Of a stretch of DNA of 64,000 nt, positions 1 to 8,988 are shown one piece after another. A model generated the notes under the pieces. The model was not told the DNA's origin. It did not search any database and saw nothing but the letters and a program-made list of their open reading frames with translations. This DNA is from Shinella lacus (GTDB lineage Bacteria > Pseudomonadota > Alphaproteobacteria > Rhizobiales > Rhizobiaceae): positions 108,270-172,269 of the forward strand of contig NZ_WHSB02000012.1 in the NCBI RefSeq assembly GCF_010994755.1, in the 5' to 3' direction. Every line of letters begins with the position of its first letter. The first letter of the stretch is position 1. Both the position numbers and the translations under genes were made by a program.

Positions 1-14
1 GGTTTCTTTGAGAA

Positions 15-32
15 ATTGGTCCCTTGACCAAT
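15..32. promoter_or_regulatory. GntR-like operator palindrome
   Basis: A perfect inverted repeat, ATTGGTC-N4-GACCAAT, sits at the left edge. The TTGGTC/GACCAA arms resemble sites bound by FadR/FCD-type GntR regulators. Its target is probably to the left of the window, because the nearest gene here ends facing it. The assignment to GntR is inferred from the arm sequence alone. Confidence 0.4.
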
Positions 33-222
33 GGAGCCGTTCCCGACCGTTTTGGATCGATTCTGGATCAGCCAGCTTCCTTGGACGTGCCAGCATGTAA
101 TTCTCGCGATGTCCGGCGATCATTGGCGGCTCGACCGCCCGTCTCGTAGCCAACTGAACGTCCCGTTACGATCCTGAGATTGGCTTCACGCTGACAAGAG
201 GGATGGCTTCTCGCAGTGCCCG

Positions 223-1515
223 TTAAGATGACTGCGGCTTCGAAAGTTGGCTCCTGTCGGTAGACCCCGGTCGCATGACGCGATCCCGGATCAAAAGGAA
301 CGTCCTCTCCACACAATACCAAAGCGTTGCTGCAACCGCGAAGCTCGTCGCGATATAGATGAGGAAGCCCAAATTTCCTTGCAGGTTCTCCTCTCCAAAA
401 AGGACACGGTCTATGTGGTAAACCGACTTGTGGGAGAGATAGAGGCTGTACGCCAACGTTGCGATGGAAGCCGTGCCTGGAAATGGCCATCTCGCCATGA
501 CGTCGTCCAGATCAAGCATAGCTCCTAGAATGAGGGCAATGCCCAGGGAGACAAGCGGAAATCCGACGACTGCACCCAGCTGCGCTTGGAATACGAGGAA
601 CAGGTTCGCGCCTTCGAGAGGGCCGCGTAGCGAGAACAGGACCAGGGAAGTCGCGACGAAAGTGATTCCTAAAGGCAACGCCACCTTCGGTGGCGCGTAG
701 CGCCGGTACGCGTCGGCATAAAAGTGTCGAAGACCGGCAAGGGTCACGCCGAACAGAAGGCCATCAAGTCGTGTGTATGTGGGATAGTACACATCCCTCA
801 GATACACAGAGAAAGCATCTCTGAAGTTTCCGGTTTCCACGAGCACGGCGACCTGTGTTTCCCAAAGTGTGTACCGGAGTATCATGCCGGCGATAATTGC
901 GGCGGCCCCAGCCACCAGCGCCTGTTTTGTGTTGATCCGACGATGCAGCAATACGACCAGGAGGGGCAAAATTAGATAGAAGTGCTCCTCGACACAGAGG
1001 GACCACACCTGGGAAAAGGCTCTCCCGACACGTGGATCAAAGTTGAAGTTCACCGTAAATGTGGCGAAGCTCCAAAACGGCTGCATTGTCGGCGCATCGC
1101 GCAGAACGGGAAAAAGCGCATACAGGCCTAGGACAGTGAAGAAAGCTGGAAAGATGCGGATTGCGCGACGAATGTAAAACGACTTGATGTCCAAACGACC
1201 CGTTCGAGAGAGCTCCTTGAACATCTGGATTCCTATCAGGAATCCGCTCAATACGAAGAAGACGTCAACACCCAACCACCCGTAGGTTCGGACGCCAAGG
1301 AGAAACGACGGTGTCGCCTCCACAGGAAGGTGTACCAGCATTACGAGAAGTATCGCGACCGCCCGCAGGACGTCCGGCCCGATTGCTCGTGAGCGTATGC
1401 TTATCGCCGTATCGCCTGGAGAGTTCTGCGTAGAAATAGAATGAGCGAAGTCCGCTCTGGAATTAGAGGCCATCGTGTTCTTACTCAGGGGTGTACAGCA
1501 AGTCAGCGCCTCCAT
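223..1515 (-). CDS. acyltransferase family 3 (OafA/YrhL-like) membrane protein
   Basis: This is a 430-residue polytopic membrane protein of the acyltransferase-3 family, which moves O-acyl groups onto surface polysaccharides or lipid-linked sugars. The family landmarks are visible: the GWLGVDVFFVLSGFLIG block at residues 79-95, a FYIRRAIRIFPAF stretch near residue 113, and a WSLCVEEHFYLILP segment near residue 171. Several hydrophobic helices follow. The start may be residue 15 (position 1473), since the first 14 residues are not typical. It is separated from its neighbours by an AT-rich gap and seems to be transcribed alone. The acceptor substrate cannot be read from the sequence. Confidence 0.88.
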   Translation of the reverse strand: MEALTCCTPLSKNTMASNSRADFAHSISTQNSPGDTAISIRSRAIGPDVLRAVAILLVMLVHLPVEATPSFLLGVRTYGWLGVDVFFVLSGFLIGIQMFKELSRTGRLDIKSFYIRRAIRIFPAFFTVLGLYALFPVLRDAPTMQPFWSFATFTVNFNFDPRVGRAFSQVWSLCVEEHFYLILPLLVVLLHRRINTKQALVAGAAAIIAGMILRYTLWETQVAVLVETGNFRDAFSVYLRDVYYPTYTRLDGLLFGVTLAGLRHFYADAYRRYAPPKVALPLGITFVATSLVLFSLRGPLEGANLFLVFQAQLGAVVGFPLVSLGIALILGAMLDLDDVMARWPFPGTASIATLAYSLYLSHKSVYHIDRVLFGEENLQGNLGFLIYIATSFAVAATLWYCVERTFLLIRDRVMRPGSTDRSQLSKPQSS

Positions 1516-1753
1516 GGGCGGGTAGCAAAACCTTAGCTTGTATTTTCGACATCGGAAGAAGCGGTAATTTTTCCACAGTATTAAGCTAAATTTTTCGTTA
1601 AATTTTAGTCAGCTGTTCGAGCGCCGTGGGCTTGGCGGTAGCGTGCGGAGTGGCGGTTAACCTACTCGGCGCGACATTTCCACCGAACATCTGACTGCCG
1701 GAGCAGGTCGATCAGCGATCACGGCAACTGTAAACAGAGCACCAAACCAACAG
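1516..1753. other. AT-rich intergenic region, likely promoter of the acyltransferase gene
   Basis: This 238-base gap is clearly more AT-rich than its surroundings around positions 1568-1610, where TAAATTTT is repeated twice within about 20 bases. It lies upstream of the minus-strand acyltransferase gene and is the natural place for its promoter. No gene, tRNA or clear operator was recognised. Confidence 0.35.
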
Positions 1754-1996
1754 TCACCGTGTCACAAGCGCATGCAGGGCGACCAAGGTAGCGATCACAC
1801 ACGCTGCGAAGATACCTATCACTGCCAGACCACGCTTTGCTTTACGGACAATGTTCGGCCGGGCCCGGCGTTTTGAACGCGGACGATGGGGCGGAATCAA
1901 CTGGCCACCTTGCCGAAATTTTTTCTTGCCGCCGGTCGTGGCAAAGCCCTCGCGCCAGGATGAAGACGAGCTGCGGGGTCGACGCAACTCGTCCAA
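1754..1996 (-). CDS. small basic single-pass membrane protein, function unknown
   Basis: The 80-residue product has a very basic, proline- and arginine-rich N-terminal half and one hydrophobic helix at the C-terminus (about residues 57-76). It begins four bases after the HMA protein gene ends, so the two are probably co-transcribed. The arrangement suggests a role with copper handling, but no known family was recognised and the start could lie further inside. Confidence 0.5.
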   Translation of the reverse strand: MDELRRPRSSSSSWREGFATTGGKKKFRQGGQLIPPHRPRSKRRARPNIVRKAKRGLAVIGIFAACVIATLVALHALVTR

Positions 1997-2000
1997 TCGA

Positions 2001-2201
2001 TCAATTCGAGAGTGACGGCGTATAACCCGCGTCAGTGATCGATGCGCTGATCACCTCCGGGGCAACGCTGGTTTCTATCGTCACTGTCCTCGTGCCGAGA
2101 TCGATTTTGGCGATTGCGTCGGGATCAACTGCCTTTATCGCTTTGTCGACTGAGCCCACGCAGTGGTCGCACGTCATGTCGGGAACATCGAACTTAATCA
2201 T
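2001..2201 (-). CDS. heavy-metal-associated (HMA) domain copper chaperone, CopZ-like
   Basis: This is a 66-residue single HMA domain with the metal-binding motif DMTCDHCV near its start, where the two cysteines bind Cu(I) in CopZ/Atx1-type chaperones. The start at 2201 was chosen because it gives the canonical HMA N-terminus MIKFDVPDMTCDHC and has a purine-rich GGAG-type site just upstream. A longer reading to 2261 adds 20 residues outside the fold. It is divergent from the Cus efflux block, which fits a role in carrying cytosolic copper to an exporter or regulator. Confidence 0.9.
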   Translation of the reverse strand: MIKFDVPDMTCDHCVGSVDKAIKAVDPDAIAKIDLGTRTVTIETSVAPEVISASITDAGYTPSLSN

Positions 2202-2352
2202 TGGAGGTCTCCAATTGCATTGACTGTCGGAATGTGGGGCTTCCAACGATGGGAGGGTCAAGAGGCTGGAAAATTTTTGCGCGTTACTCCGTCGCGCCCG
2301 TTCGTGGAATAGCCTACTTCACAGCGAACGCACTCTGTGACAGAATCTGCAT

Positions 2353-2721
2353 ATGGTTGTCATCGCTGCGCTCCGGCGCGTATTTCTGCTGTTCGCTGTA
2401 TTGGGGCTTCTCTTCGCCCCAGCCACCATCGGCATGGCAATGGCCGCGATGACTCCCGGTGCTAGCGCGCAGATAGCAATGGAGATGGATGGCGACGCAG
2501 CCATGCCGTGCTGTCCAGACGAGCAACCGATCAAAAAGATTGATTGCGGCAAACCATGCCTGCTCGCTTTGATCTGCTCGACCAGCCTCGTCGGGAATTT
2601 CGGCTCCAATGCTGATTGGAAGGTTCTCGTCACCATGCGGAACCTGACGTTCTCGCTCCCCAGCGATACCGACCTTCTATCAACTATCGCTGAACCACCC
2701 GCTCGCCCGCCAAAGGCGTAA
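2353..2721 (+). CDS. secreted cysteine-containing hypothetical protein of a copper cluster
   Basis: This 122-residue protein starts with a hydrophobic signal-like segment (residues 1-33) followed by a methionine-rich stretch and a PCC...C...C...C pattern (residues 52-76). The Met/Cys content suggests periplasmic copper contact, but this is inference. It is the first gene of a plus-strand run leading into the YtkA-like protein and cusBA, with 93 bases to the next gene. No named domain was recognised. Confidence 0.6.
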   Translation: MVVIAALRRVFLLFAVLGLLFAPATIGMAMAAMTPGASAQIAMEMDGDAAMPCCPDEQPIKKIDCGKPCLLALICSTSLVGNFGSNADWKVLVTMRNLTFSLPSDTDLLSTIAEPPARPPKA

Positions 2722-2814
2722 TCTCACAGGCTTCTCCGTATGAGGCAGGTTCTTGCGATCTGCCTGAATGTGAACGCATGAGCGACGCTTGCTGCGTGCT
2801 CCGGTGAGATATCA

Positions 2815-3216
2815 ATGAAAACCATCCCACACACTATGCGGCTGCTGACAGCTGTTCTTTTCGTCTCGCTTCTTCCTCACACCGTCTCGGCTGGGTCGGC
2901 GGACTATGAGTTCCATCTGGCTGAGACGTCAGTGGCCCAGGGTCCTGAGGCGGTGCTAACCGTTCTCCTCAAAGATAAACGGACCGGCAAACCCGTGTCC
3001 GATGCCGTCATTTTCGCCACCCGCCTCGACATGGCCCCTGAGGGGATGGAGGCCATGACCACTACATTGGACCCGCTGCCCTCCAAAGAACCTGGCGTCT
3101 ATCGCTTCAAGGCCAACCTCTCCATGGAAGGAGGGTGGCGATTTAGACTGGCCCTAAAGGTCCAAGGTGAGCCAGAGACGGTGCAAGGCGAGCTGGTTCT
3201 GCAGGCGAAGCCATGA
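2815..3216 (+). CDS. FixH/YtkA-like periplasmic protein
   Basis: The 133-residue product has a clear N-terminal signal peptide ending near SAGSA (about residue 28) and then a small beta-rich domain. A region resembling the YtkA/FixH fold covers the rest, including VLTVLLKDKRTGKPVSDA and a GGWRFRLALKVQG segment. Such proteins often lie directly before CusB-type adaptors. Its stop overlaps the cusB start by four bases, so the two are translationally coupled and probably act together in periplasmic metal efflux. Confidence 0.75.
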   Translation: MKTIPHTMRLLTAVLFVSLLPHTVSAGSADYEFHLAETSVAQGPEAVLTVLLKDKRTGKPVSDAVIFATRLDMAPEGMEAMTTTLDPLPSKEPGVYRFKANLSMEGGWRFRLALKVQGEPETVQGELVLQAKP

Positions 3217-4619
3217 GACTCGGCAGATTCCTTTTCGCCTCGACGGTGTTGATCGCCGTCGGGGCCGGGACCTATGCGGCCGGCATAAACGGCATTGGGC
3301 GAGAGCACGTCGAACGTTTTGTTTCGGCAAGCGCAGGGTCGCCGCCTGTAAAGAGGCAGGCAACGGGCAAAGTGATCTATTTCCGGCACCCAGATGGGGT
3401 GCCGGAATATTCCGCCGGTCCGAAGCAAACATCAGATGGCCGGTCGTTCCTTGAGGTTCGTCAAAGCGAGGACGTGAATTACGACGACCTCGGAGGGTTC
3501 AATGACAAGGCAACCGCCGCCGTGAACAGCATCCGCAAGGTGCTGTACTACCGGAACCCAATGGGCCTGCCGGACACCTCGAAGGTGCCCAAGAAAGATT
3601 CCATGGGGATGGATTACATCCCGGTGTTTGAGGGCGAGGCCGTTGACGGTGGAATCGTCAAGGTTTCGCCTGGCAAACTGCAACGGACGGGCGTCAGGTC
3701 GGTGGAGGCGAAGCTCAAGCCGATCTCGCGCACGATCCGGGTGCCAGGTACCGTCACGCTCGACGAGCGCCGTGTCAGCGTGGTGACCATGCGAACCGAC
3801 GCCTTCATCGAGGCTGTGTCCGACGTCACCACGGGCGACAAGGTGCAAATGGGCGAACCGCTATTTCAGTTCTATTCGAAGGACATCGCCGCAGCCGGAG
3901 CCGAGCTTGTGTTCGGGCAGGATACGGCGAACAAAGGCGGCGCACTGAAGCTTAGAAACTACGGGCTCTCCACCAACGTCATCGACGCCATGCGCCAGAG
4001 CCGGAAAGTGCCCGACAGGATCACGTTCGAAACCCCGGTGTCGGGCGTGATCCTCGAACGGCTGGCCACGCCGGGCATGATGGCAAGCGCCGGGCAGCCG
4101 TTGTTCCGCATCGCCGATACGTCCGGAATCTGGGTCGTCGCCGACGTGCCCGAAAGCCAGCTCGACGCGGTACGCGAAGGAGCAAAGGCAATTGTCTCTG
4201 TTCGCAGCCTGCCCGGCAAGCAGTTCGTCGGCGAAGTCTCGCTCGTCTATCCCGAACTCCGCAGCGAAACCCGCACGGCCAAGGTCCGCGTCGAGCTCGC
4301 TAACCCGGACGGCGTGCTGCTGGCGAATATGCTGGCGGAAGTCGAAATCGAGAGCGGATCGCCGACCCCGGTTGTGAGCGTGCCGGAAACCGCCGTCATA
4401 GACACCGGCGACCGGCAGATCGTGTTCGTCGATCTCGGTGACGGTCGCTTCGAGCCGCGCGAGGTTAAACCGGGACTGCGCGGGAACACGGAAATCGCGA
4501 TCACGGACGGGATCAAGGTCGGCGAGCGTGTCGTCGTCGCGGCCAACTTCCTGCTCGACGCCGAAAGCAACCTGACCTCCGCCCTCAACGCCATGACGGC
4601 TGGGGAGGTAAAACCATGA
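3213..4619 (+). CDS. cusB: CusB-type periplasmic adaptor of an RND metal efflux pump
   Basis: This 468-residue membrane-fusion protein links an inner-membrane RND pump to an outer-membrane channel. After an N-terminal anchor it carries two copies of the short heavy-metal-binding domain, at about residues 53-90 (YFRHPDGVPEYSAG) and 110-140 (YYRNPMGLPDTS...DSMGMDYIPV). The barrel-sandwich and beta-barrel adaptor domains follow. Duplicated metal-binding modules are unusual, since one copy is common. It overlaps the preceding gene and cusA by four bases each, so this is one operon. No outer-membrane factor gene is present in the block. Confidence 0.92.
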   Translation: MRLGRFLFASTVLIAVGAGTYAAGINGIGREHVERFVSASAGSPPVKRQATGKVIYFRHPDGVPEYSAGPKQTSDGRSFLEVRQSEDVNYDDLGGFNDKATAAVNSIRKVLYYRNPMGLPDTSKVPKKDSMGMDYIPVFEGEAVDGGIVKVSPGKLQRTGVRSVEAKLKPISRTIRVPGTVTLDERRVSVVTMRTDAFIEAVSDVTTGDKVQMGEPLFQFYSKDIAAAGAELVFGQDTANKGGALKLRNYGLSTNVIDAMRQSRKVPDRITFETPVSGVILERLATPGMMASAGQPLFRIADTSGIWVVADVPESQLDAVREGAKAIVSVRSLPGKQFVGEVSLVYPELRSETRTAKVRVELANPDGVLLANMLAEVEIESGSPTPVVSVPETAVIDTGDRQIVFVDLGDGRFEPREVKPGLRGNTEIAITDGIKVGERVVVAANFLLDAESNLTSALNAMTAGEVKP

Positions 4620-7600
4620 TCGCCAACCTCATCGCGTGGTCGGCCCGCAACCTGCTTCTTGTCATCGTCGGCGCGGCGCTCGCCGTCGCCGGGGGTCTCT
4701 ATTCGCTGCGCTCCCTGCCGCTTGACGCAATCCCCGACCTCTCGGATGTCCAGGTGATCGTTTTCACGGACTATCCAGGTCAGGCGCCGCAGGTGGTCGA
4801 GGACCAGGTCACCTATCCCCTGACGACCTCGATGCTGACAGTGCCGAAGTCAAAGGTCGTGCGCGGCTTCTCGTTCTTCGGTGTCTCGTTCGTCTATGTG
4901 ATCTTCGAAGACGGGACCGATCCCTACTGGGCGCGCAGCCGGGTGCTCGAATATCTGAACGCCGCGGCAAGCCGGTTGCCGGAGGGCGTCACGCCGACCC
5001 TCGGGCCGGATGCCACGGGCGTCGGCTGGGTTTACCAGTATGCGGTCGTCGCCAAGGAGCTGTCGCTCGCGGAGCTGCGATCGCTTCAGGATTGGGCGGT
5101 GCGCTTCGCCGTCTCAAAGACGGAGGGTGTTGCCGAGGTGGCGAGTGTCGGCGGCTTCGTGAAGCAGTATTCAATCGTGGTCGATCCCATCAGGCTCAAG
5201 GCGCAGGGCGTGTCGCTCGAAGACATCGCCAATGCCGTGCGTTCGAGCAACCGCGACGTCGGTGGGCGAACCGTCGAGCTGTCGGAGTTCGAGTTCATGG
5301 TCCGCGGCCGGGGCTATCTCAAAGGCGTCGAGGATATCGAGAGCATCGGTCTCAGGAGCCAGGACGGCATTCCGCTGCGTCTGTCTGATGTCGCCAGGGT
5401 CGAAATCGTTGGCGACGAGCGCCGCGGCATTGCCGAGCTGAACGGCGAGGGCGAGGTGGCGAGCGGCATCGTGCTCCAGCGTTTCGGCGAAAACGCTCTG
5501 ACCGTCATCGACAATGCCAAGAAGAATCTGGAGATCGTCGAAAGGAGCCTGCCCGGCGGCGCGGAGATCGTGCCGGTCTACGATCGCTCGCGGCTCATCG
5601 AGGCGGCGATAGAGACCTTGAAGTCGACGCTGGTCGAGGAGTCGATCGTCGTCGCGCTGGTGACCGTCGTCTTCCTGCTGCATGTCCGCAGCGCGCTGGT
5701 GGCGATTATCATGCTGCCCGTCGGCATCCTGATGGCCTTCATCGCCATGCGCTTGCTCGGCCTCGGCTCCAACATCATGAGCCTTGGCGGCATCGCCATC
5801 GCCATCGGCGCGATGATCGACGCGGCCATCGTCATGATCGAGAACGCCCACAAGCACCTTGAACGCGCGCCGCCCGACAAGCCGCGAACCGAGGTGCTGG
5901 TCGAAGCGGCATCCGAGGTCGGCCCGCCATTGTTCTTCAGCCTGCTGATTATCACCGTGTCGTTCCTGCCGATCTTCACGCTCGAATCCCAGGAGGGCCG
6001 GCTGTTCGGACCGCTCGCCTTCACCAAGACCTTCGCGATGGCCGCCGCGGCGCTCCTTTCGGTGACCTTGGTGCCGGCGCTGATGGTGATCTTCGTGCGC
6101 GGCCGCATCGTGCCGGAACACCGCAATCCGGTGAACCGCTTCCTGATCTGGTCTTACCGTCCGATCATCTCCGGCGTGCTCAAGGCCAAGACACTGACGA
6201 TCGTGCTGGCGGTGGGTATTCTTGCCGCCACGGCCTGGCCCGCCCGGCAGATCGGCAGCGAGTTCATGCCGTCCCTGAACGAAGGCACGCTTATGTACAT
6301 GCCAACGACCTTGCCCGGCCTCTCCGTCACCAAGGCGGCGGAGCTTCTGCAGATGCAGGACCGCATCATCAAGTCGTTCCCGGAAGTCGACACCGTGTTC
6401 GGCAAGGCCGGCCGTGCTTTGACCGCGACCGATCCCGCGCCGACGGAAATGTTCGAGACGATCATCACGCTGAAGCCCCAGGACCAATGGCGGCCCGGCG
6501 TCACTGTCGATAGCCTCAAGCAGGAGATGGATGCGGCGCTCCAGTTCCCCGGCGTCTCCAATGCCTGGACCATGCCGATCCGGGCGCGCATCGATATGCT
6601 CTCGACGGGCATCCGCACGCCTATCGGAGTAAAAGTGTTTGGAACCGATCTCAAGGAGATGGAACGCATCGCGCGCGACATCGAGACAACCCTCAAAACC
6701 GTGCCGGGTACGTCGTCGGCCTATGCCGAGCGTGTCATCGGCGGCTATTATCTCGACATCGTTCCCGACCGCGATGCTCTCGCCAGATATGGCCTGAGTG
6801 TCGGCGCCGTGCAGGACGTCATCGCCATGGCGCTCGGCTCGGAAAGCATCACCTCCACGGTCGAGGGCCGGGAGCGGTACAGCGTGGCAGTGCGCTATCC
6901 TCGCGCCTATCGCAGCAATCCGAAATCGATCGCCGAAGATGTGCAGGTCTCCCTGCCGGGTGGAGGCACGGTCCCGCTCGGCGAGGTCGCCAAGGTCGAG
7001 CTTACCCGTGGTGCGACATCGATCCGCACCGAGAACGGACAGCTTGCGGTCTATGTCTTCGTCGATATCGCCGGGCGCGATCTTGGCGGTTACGTCGCCG
7101 ATGCGCAAAAGGCGGTCGCCGAGCGCGTGTCGATGCCGCCGGGTTATTCCGTCGCTTGGAGCGGCCAGTTTGAATATCTCGAACGGGCCAAGGCGCGGCT
7201 CGCCATCGTGGTGCCGCTGACCCTCGCGCTGATCTTCCTGCTGCTCTACCTCAATTTTGGTCGGCTGACGGAGACGATGATCGTCATGCTGTCCTTGCCC
7301 TTCGCCCTGGTCGGCGGCATCTGGCTGATGTGGTGGCTCGGCTTCAATGCGTCCGTCGCCGTCGCTGTCGGCTTCATAGCGCTCGCCGGCGTCGCCGCGG
7401 AGACGGGTGTGATCATGCTGATCTATCTCGATCAGGCGCTCCGCGAGCAGAAGGAGACCTGCGAGCATGAAGGCCGCCGTTTCGGCCGTGCCGACCTCAA
7501 CCGCGCGATCATGGTCGGCGCGGTCGAGCGCGTGCGGCCGAAGATGATGACGGTCGTCGCCATCATGGCGGGTCTCGTTCCGATCCTCTGGAGCACGGGC

Positions 7601-7789
7601 ACAGGATCGGAGATCATGCAGAGGATTGCCGTGCCGATGATCGGCGGCATGGTCTCGTCGACCCTGCTCACCCTGATCGTCATTCCCGCCGTCTACGGCC
7701 TCGTAAAGGGGTTTGGACTCGGGACGACAGAAGAACATCAACCTGCCGCGTCGGAGACCGTTCCCGCGCCGGCTTTTGAAGGAGCATGA
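4616..7789 (+). CDS. cusA: CusA-type heavy-metal RND efflux pump
   Basis: The 1057-residue protein has full RND length with two sets of membrane helices and two large periplasmic loops. The TM4 signature reads AIGAMIDAAIVMIEN (Asp near residue 402), as in Cu/Ag pumps of the CusA type rather than the DFG form of CzcA. The periplasmic segment RIDMLSTGIRTPIGVKVFG (Met near residue 661) also matches copper/silver pumps. It is coupled to cusB upstream and to the DUF411 gene downstream. Cu(I)/Ag(I) is the likely substrate, inferred from these motifs and the neighbours. Confidence 0.94.
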   Translation: MIANLIAWSARNLLLVIVGAALAVAGGLYSLRSLPLDAIPDLSDVQVIVFTDYPGQAPQVVEDQVTYPLTTSMLTVPKSKVVRGFSFFGVSFVYVIFEDGTDPYWARSRVLEYLNAAASRLPEGVTPTLGPDATGVGWVYQYAVVAKELSLAELRSLQDWAVRFAVSKTEGVAEVASVGGFVKQYSIVVDPIRLKAQGVSLEDIANAVRSSNRDVGGRTVELSEFEFMVRGRGYLKGVEDIESIGLRSQDGIPLRLSDVARVEIVGDERRGIAELNGEGEVASGIVLQRFGENALTVIDNAKKNLEIVERSLPGGAEIVPVYDRSRLIEAAIETLKSTLVEESIVVALVTVVFLLHVRSALVAIIMLPVGILMAFIAMRLLGLGSNIMSLGGIAIAIGAMIDAAIVMIENAHKHLERAPPDKPRTEVLVEAASEVGPPLFFSLLIITVSFLPIFTLESQEGRLFGPLAFTKTFAMAAAALLSVTLVPALMVIFVRGRIVPEHRNPVNRFLIWSYRPIISGVLKAKTLTIVLAVGILAATAWPARQIGSEFMPSLNEGTLMYMPTTLPGLSVTKAAELLQMQDRIIKSFPEVDTVFGKAGRALTATDPAPTEMFETIITLKPQDQWRPGVTVDSLKQEMDAALQFPGVSNAWTMPIRARIDMLSTGIRTPIGVKVFGTDLKEMERIARDIETTLKTVPGTSSAYAERVIGGYYLDIVPDRDALARYGLSVGAVQDVIAMALGSESITSTVEGRERYSVAVRYPRAYRSNPKSIAEDVQVSLPGGGTVPLGEVAKVELTRGATSIRTENGQLAVYVFVDIAGRDLGGYVADAQKAVAERVSMPPGYSVAWSGQFEYLERAKARLAIVVPLTLALIFLLLYLNFGRLTETMIVMLSLPFALVGGIWLMWWLGFNASVAVAVGFIALAGVAAETGVIMLIYLDQALREQKETCEHEGRRFGRADLNRAIMVGAVERVRPKMMTVVAIMAGLVPILWSTGTGSEIMQRIAVPMIGGMVSSTLLTLIVIPAVYGLVKGFGLGTTEEHQPAASETVPAPAFEGA

Positions 7790-8247
7790 CCATGAAGAGA
7801 AGAGAATTCATCGTGGCCCTGGCTGCCACCGCCACATTCCCCGTCACTACTGCATTCGCGGCGACGAATGCCGATATCTTGACGGTCCATAAAGACCCCA
7901 ATTGCGGCTGCTGCTCCTTGTGGGCGGACGCCTACGAGAAAGCGGGATATCGGGTAGAGATTGTCGAGGAAGGCGATCTGCTTGCCATCAAGCAAAAGCT
8001 CGGCGTGCCATTGGATATGCAGGGCTGCCACACGGCAGTCTACCGCGGGCAATTCCTTGAGGGTCACGTTCCTCTCGAAGCGACGCGGATGCTCGAAAGC
8101 AGAACGGACCTTGCCGGACTGGTCGTGCCGGGCATGCCGGCCGGATCGCTCGGCATGGGCGACGATCCTTCTGCCACCTACGACGTGATCGGCGTCGGTA
8201 AGGATGGCAGGACGTCGGTCTTCCTGGAGGTTCGACCAAAGATCTGA
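7786..8247 (+). CDS. DUF411 periplasmic metal-binding protein
   Basis: The 153-residue exported protein has a signal peptide (MKRREFIVALAAT..., cleavage near residue 25) and a DUF411 domain. Conserved metal ligands are visible in HKDPNCGCCSLW (residues 35-46) and MQGCHTAVY. DUF411 proteins accompany copper and silver efflux systems and are thought to bind metal in the periplasm. It overlaps cusA by four bases. An alternative start two codons later (7792) has equally good spacing to the upstream AAGGAGC. Confidence 0.85.
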   Translation: MTMKRREFIVALAATATFPVTTAFAATNADILTVHKDPNCGCCSLWADAYEKAGYRVEIVEEGDLLAIKQKLGVPLDMQGCHTAVYRGQFLEGHVPLEATRMLESRTDLAGLVVPGMPAGSLGMGDDPSATYDVIGVGKDGRTSVFLEVRPKI

Positions 8248-8345
8248 GGTTGCTTCCGCCCCGCGCCGGCGCTTAGCTCTATCTCGCACCGTAATTTAGT
8301 GGTATCTGTAATGACGGTCATCGGGACCGTTTTCAGGAGGCTGAC

Positions 8346-8987
8346 ATGACGCCTTGGGAAATCGACGCGATGGAGATCGCGAACTGCAATTGCAATTTTG
8401 GGTGCCCGTGCCAGTTCAATTCCCTTCCGACCCACGGCAATTGTGAAGCCGCCGTGGGCTTCATCATCAAGAAGGGGCATTTCGGGGATGTCCGGCTGGA
8501 CGGCGTGAAGTTTGCACTGACGGCCAAGTGGCCCGGACCGATCCATCTCGGCAACGGAACCATACAACTCGTCGTCGACACCGCTGTCACGCCGGAGCAG
8601 CGGGAGGCCGTGGAGAAGATCGTCACGGGCAGCGACACCGAGGACATGGCGACCATGTTCTGGGTGTTCAGCAAGATGTCGCCGAACAAGCTCGAAACGC
8701 TGACGAAGCGGATCGACGCGCAAGTCGATCCGGAAGCGCGGACGGGATATGTGCGGGTAGCGGACGTATTCGATCTTGGCGTCGAGCCGATCCGCAATCC
8801 GGTGACGGGCGCGGAGCATCGGGCACGCATCAACCTGCCACACGGCTTCGAATATCGCGTGGCGGAAATGGCCAGCGGCACGACGCAGACATCAGGGGCG
8901 ATTTCGCTCGAAAAGAACAAGGGGACGCACGCGCACATCTGCCGGATCTACATGAACGGGCAAGGCGTCATCGACCACGCAGCATAG
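8346..8987 (+). CDS. DUF1326 domain protein
   Basis: This 213-residue soluble protein belongs to the DUF1326 family. The N-terminal stretch NCNCNFGCPCQF (about residues 16-27) is cysteine-rich and looks like a metal site. A good ribosome site (CAGGAGG) precedes the ATG. It is followed after one base by a DUF2182 membrane protein; the two families are usually encoded side by side. Biochemical function is not established. The link to copper handling comes from context. Confidence 0.82.
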   Translation: MTPWEIDAMEIANCNCNFGCPCQFNSLPTHGNCEAAVGFIIKKGHFGDVRLDGVKFALTAKWPGPIHLGNGTIQLVVDTAVTPEQREAVEKIVTGSDTEDMATMFWVFSKMSPNKLETLTKRIDAQVDPEARTGYVRVADVFDLGVEPIRNPVTGAEHRARINLPHGFEYRVAEMASGTTQTSGAISLEKNKGTHAHICRIYMNGQGVIDHAA

Positions 8988-8988
8988 G

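Noticed and set aside
5171..7741. 856-residue open frame opposite cusA
   Set aside because: It is a mirror frame of the GC-rich cusA gene, full of His/Asp/Arg with no domain or ribosome site.
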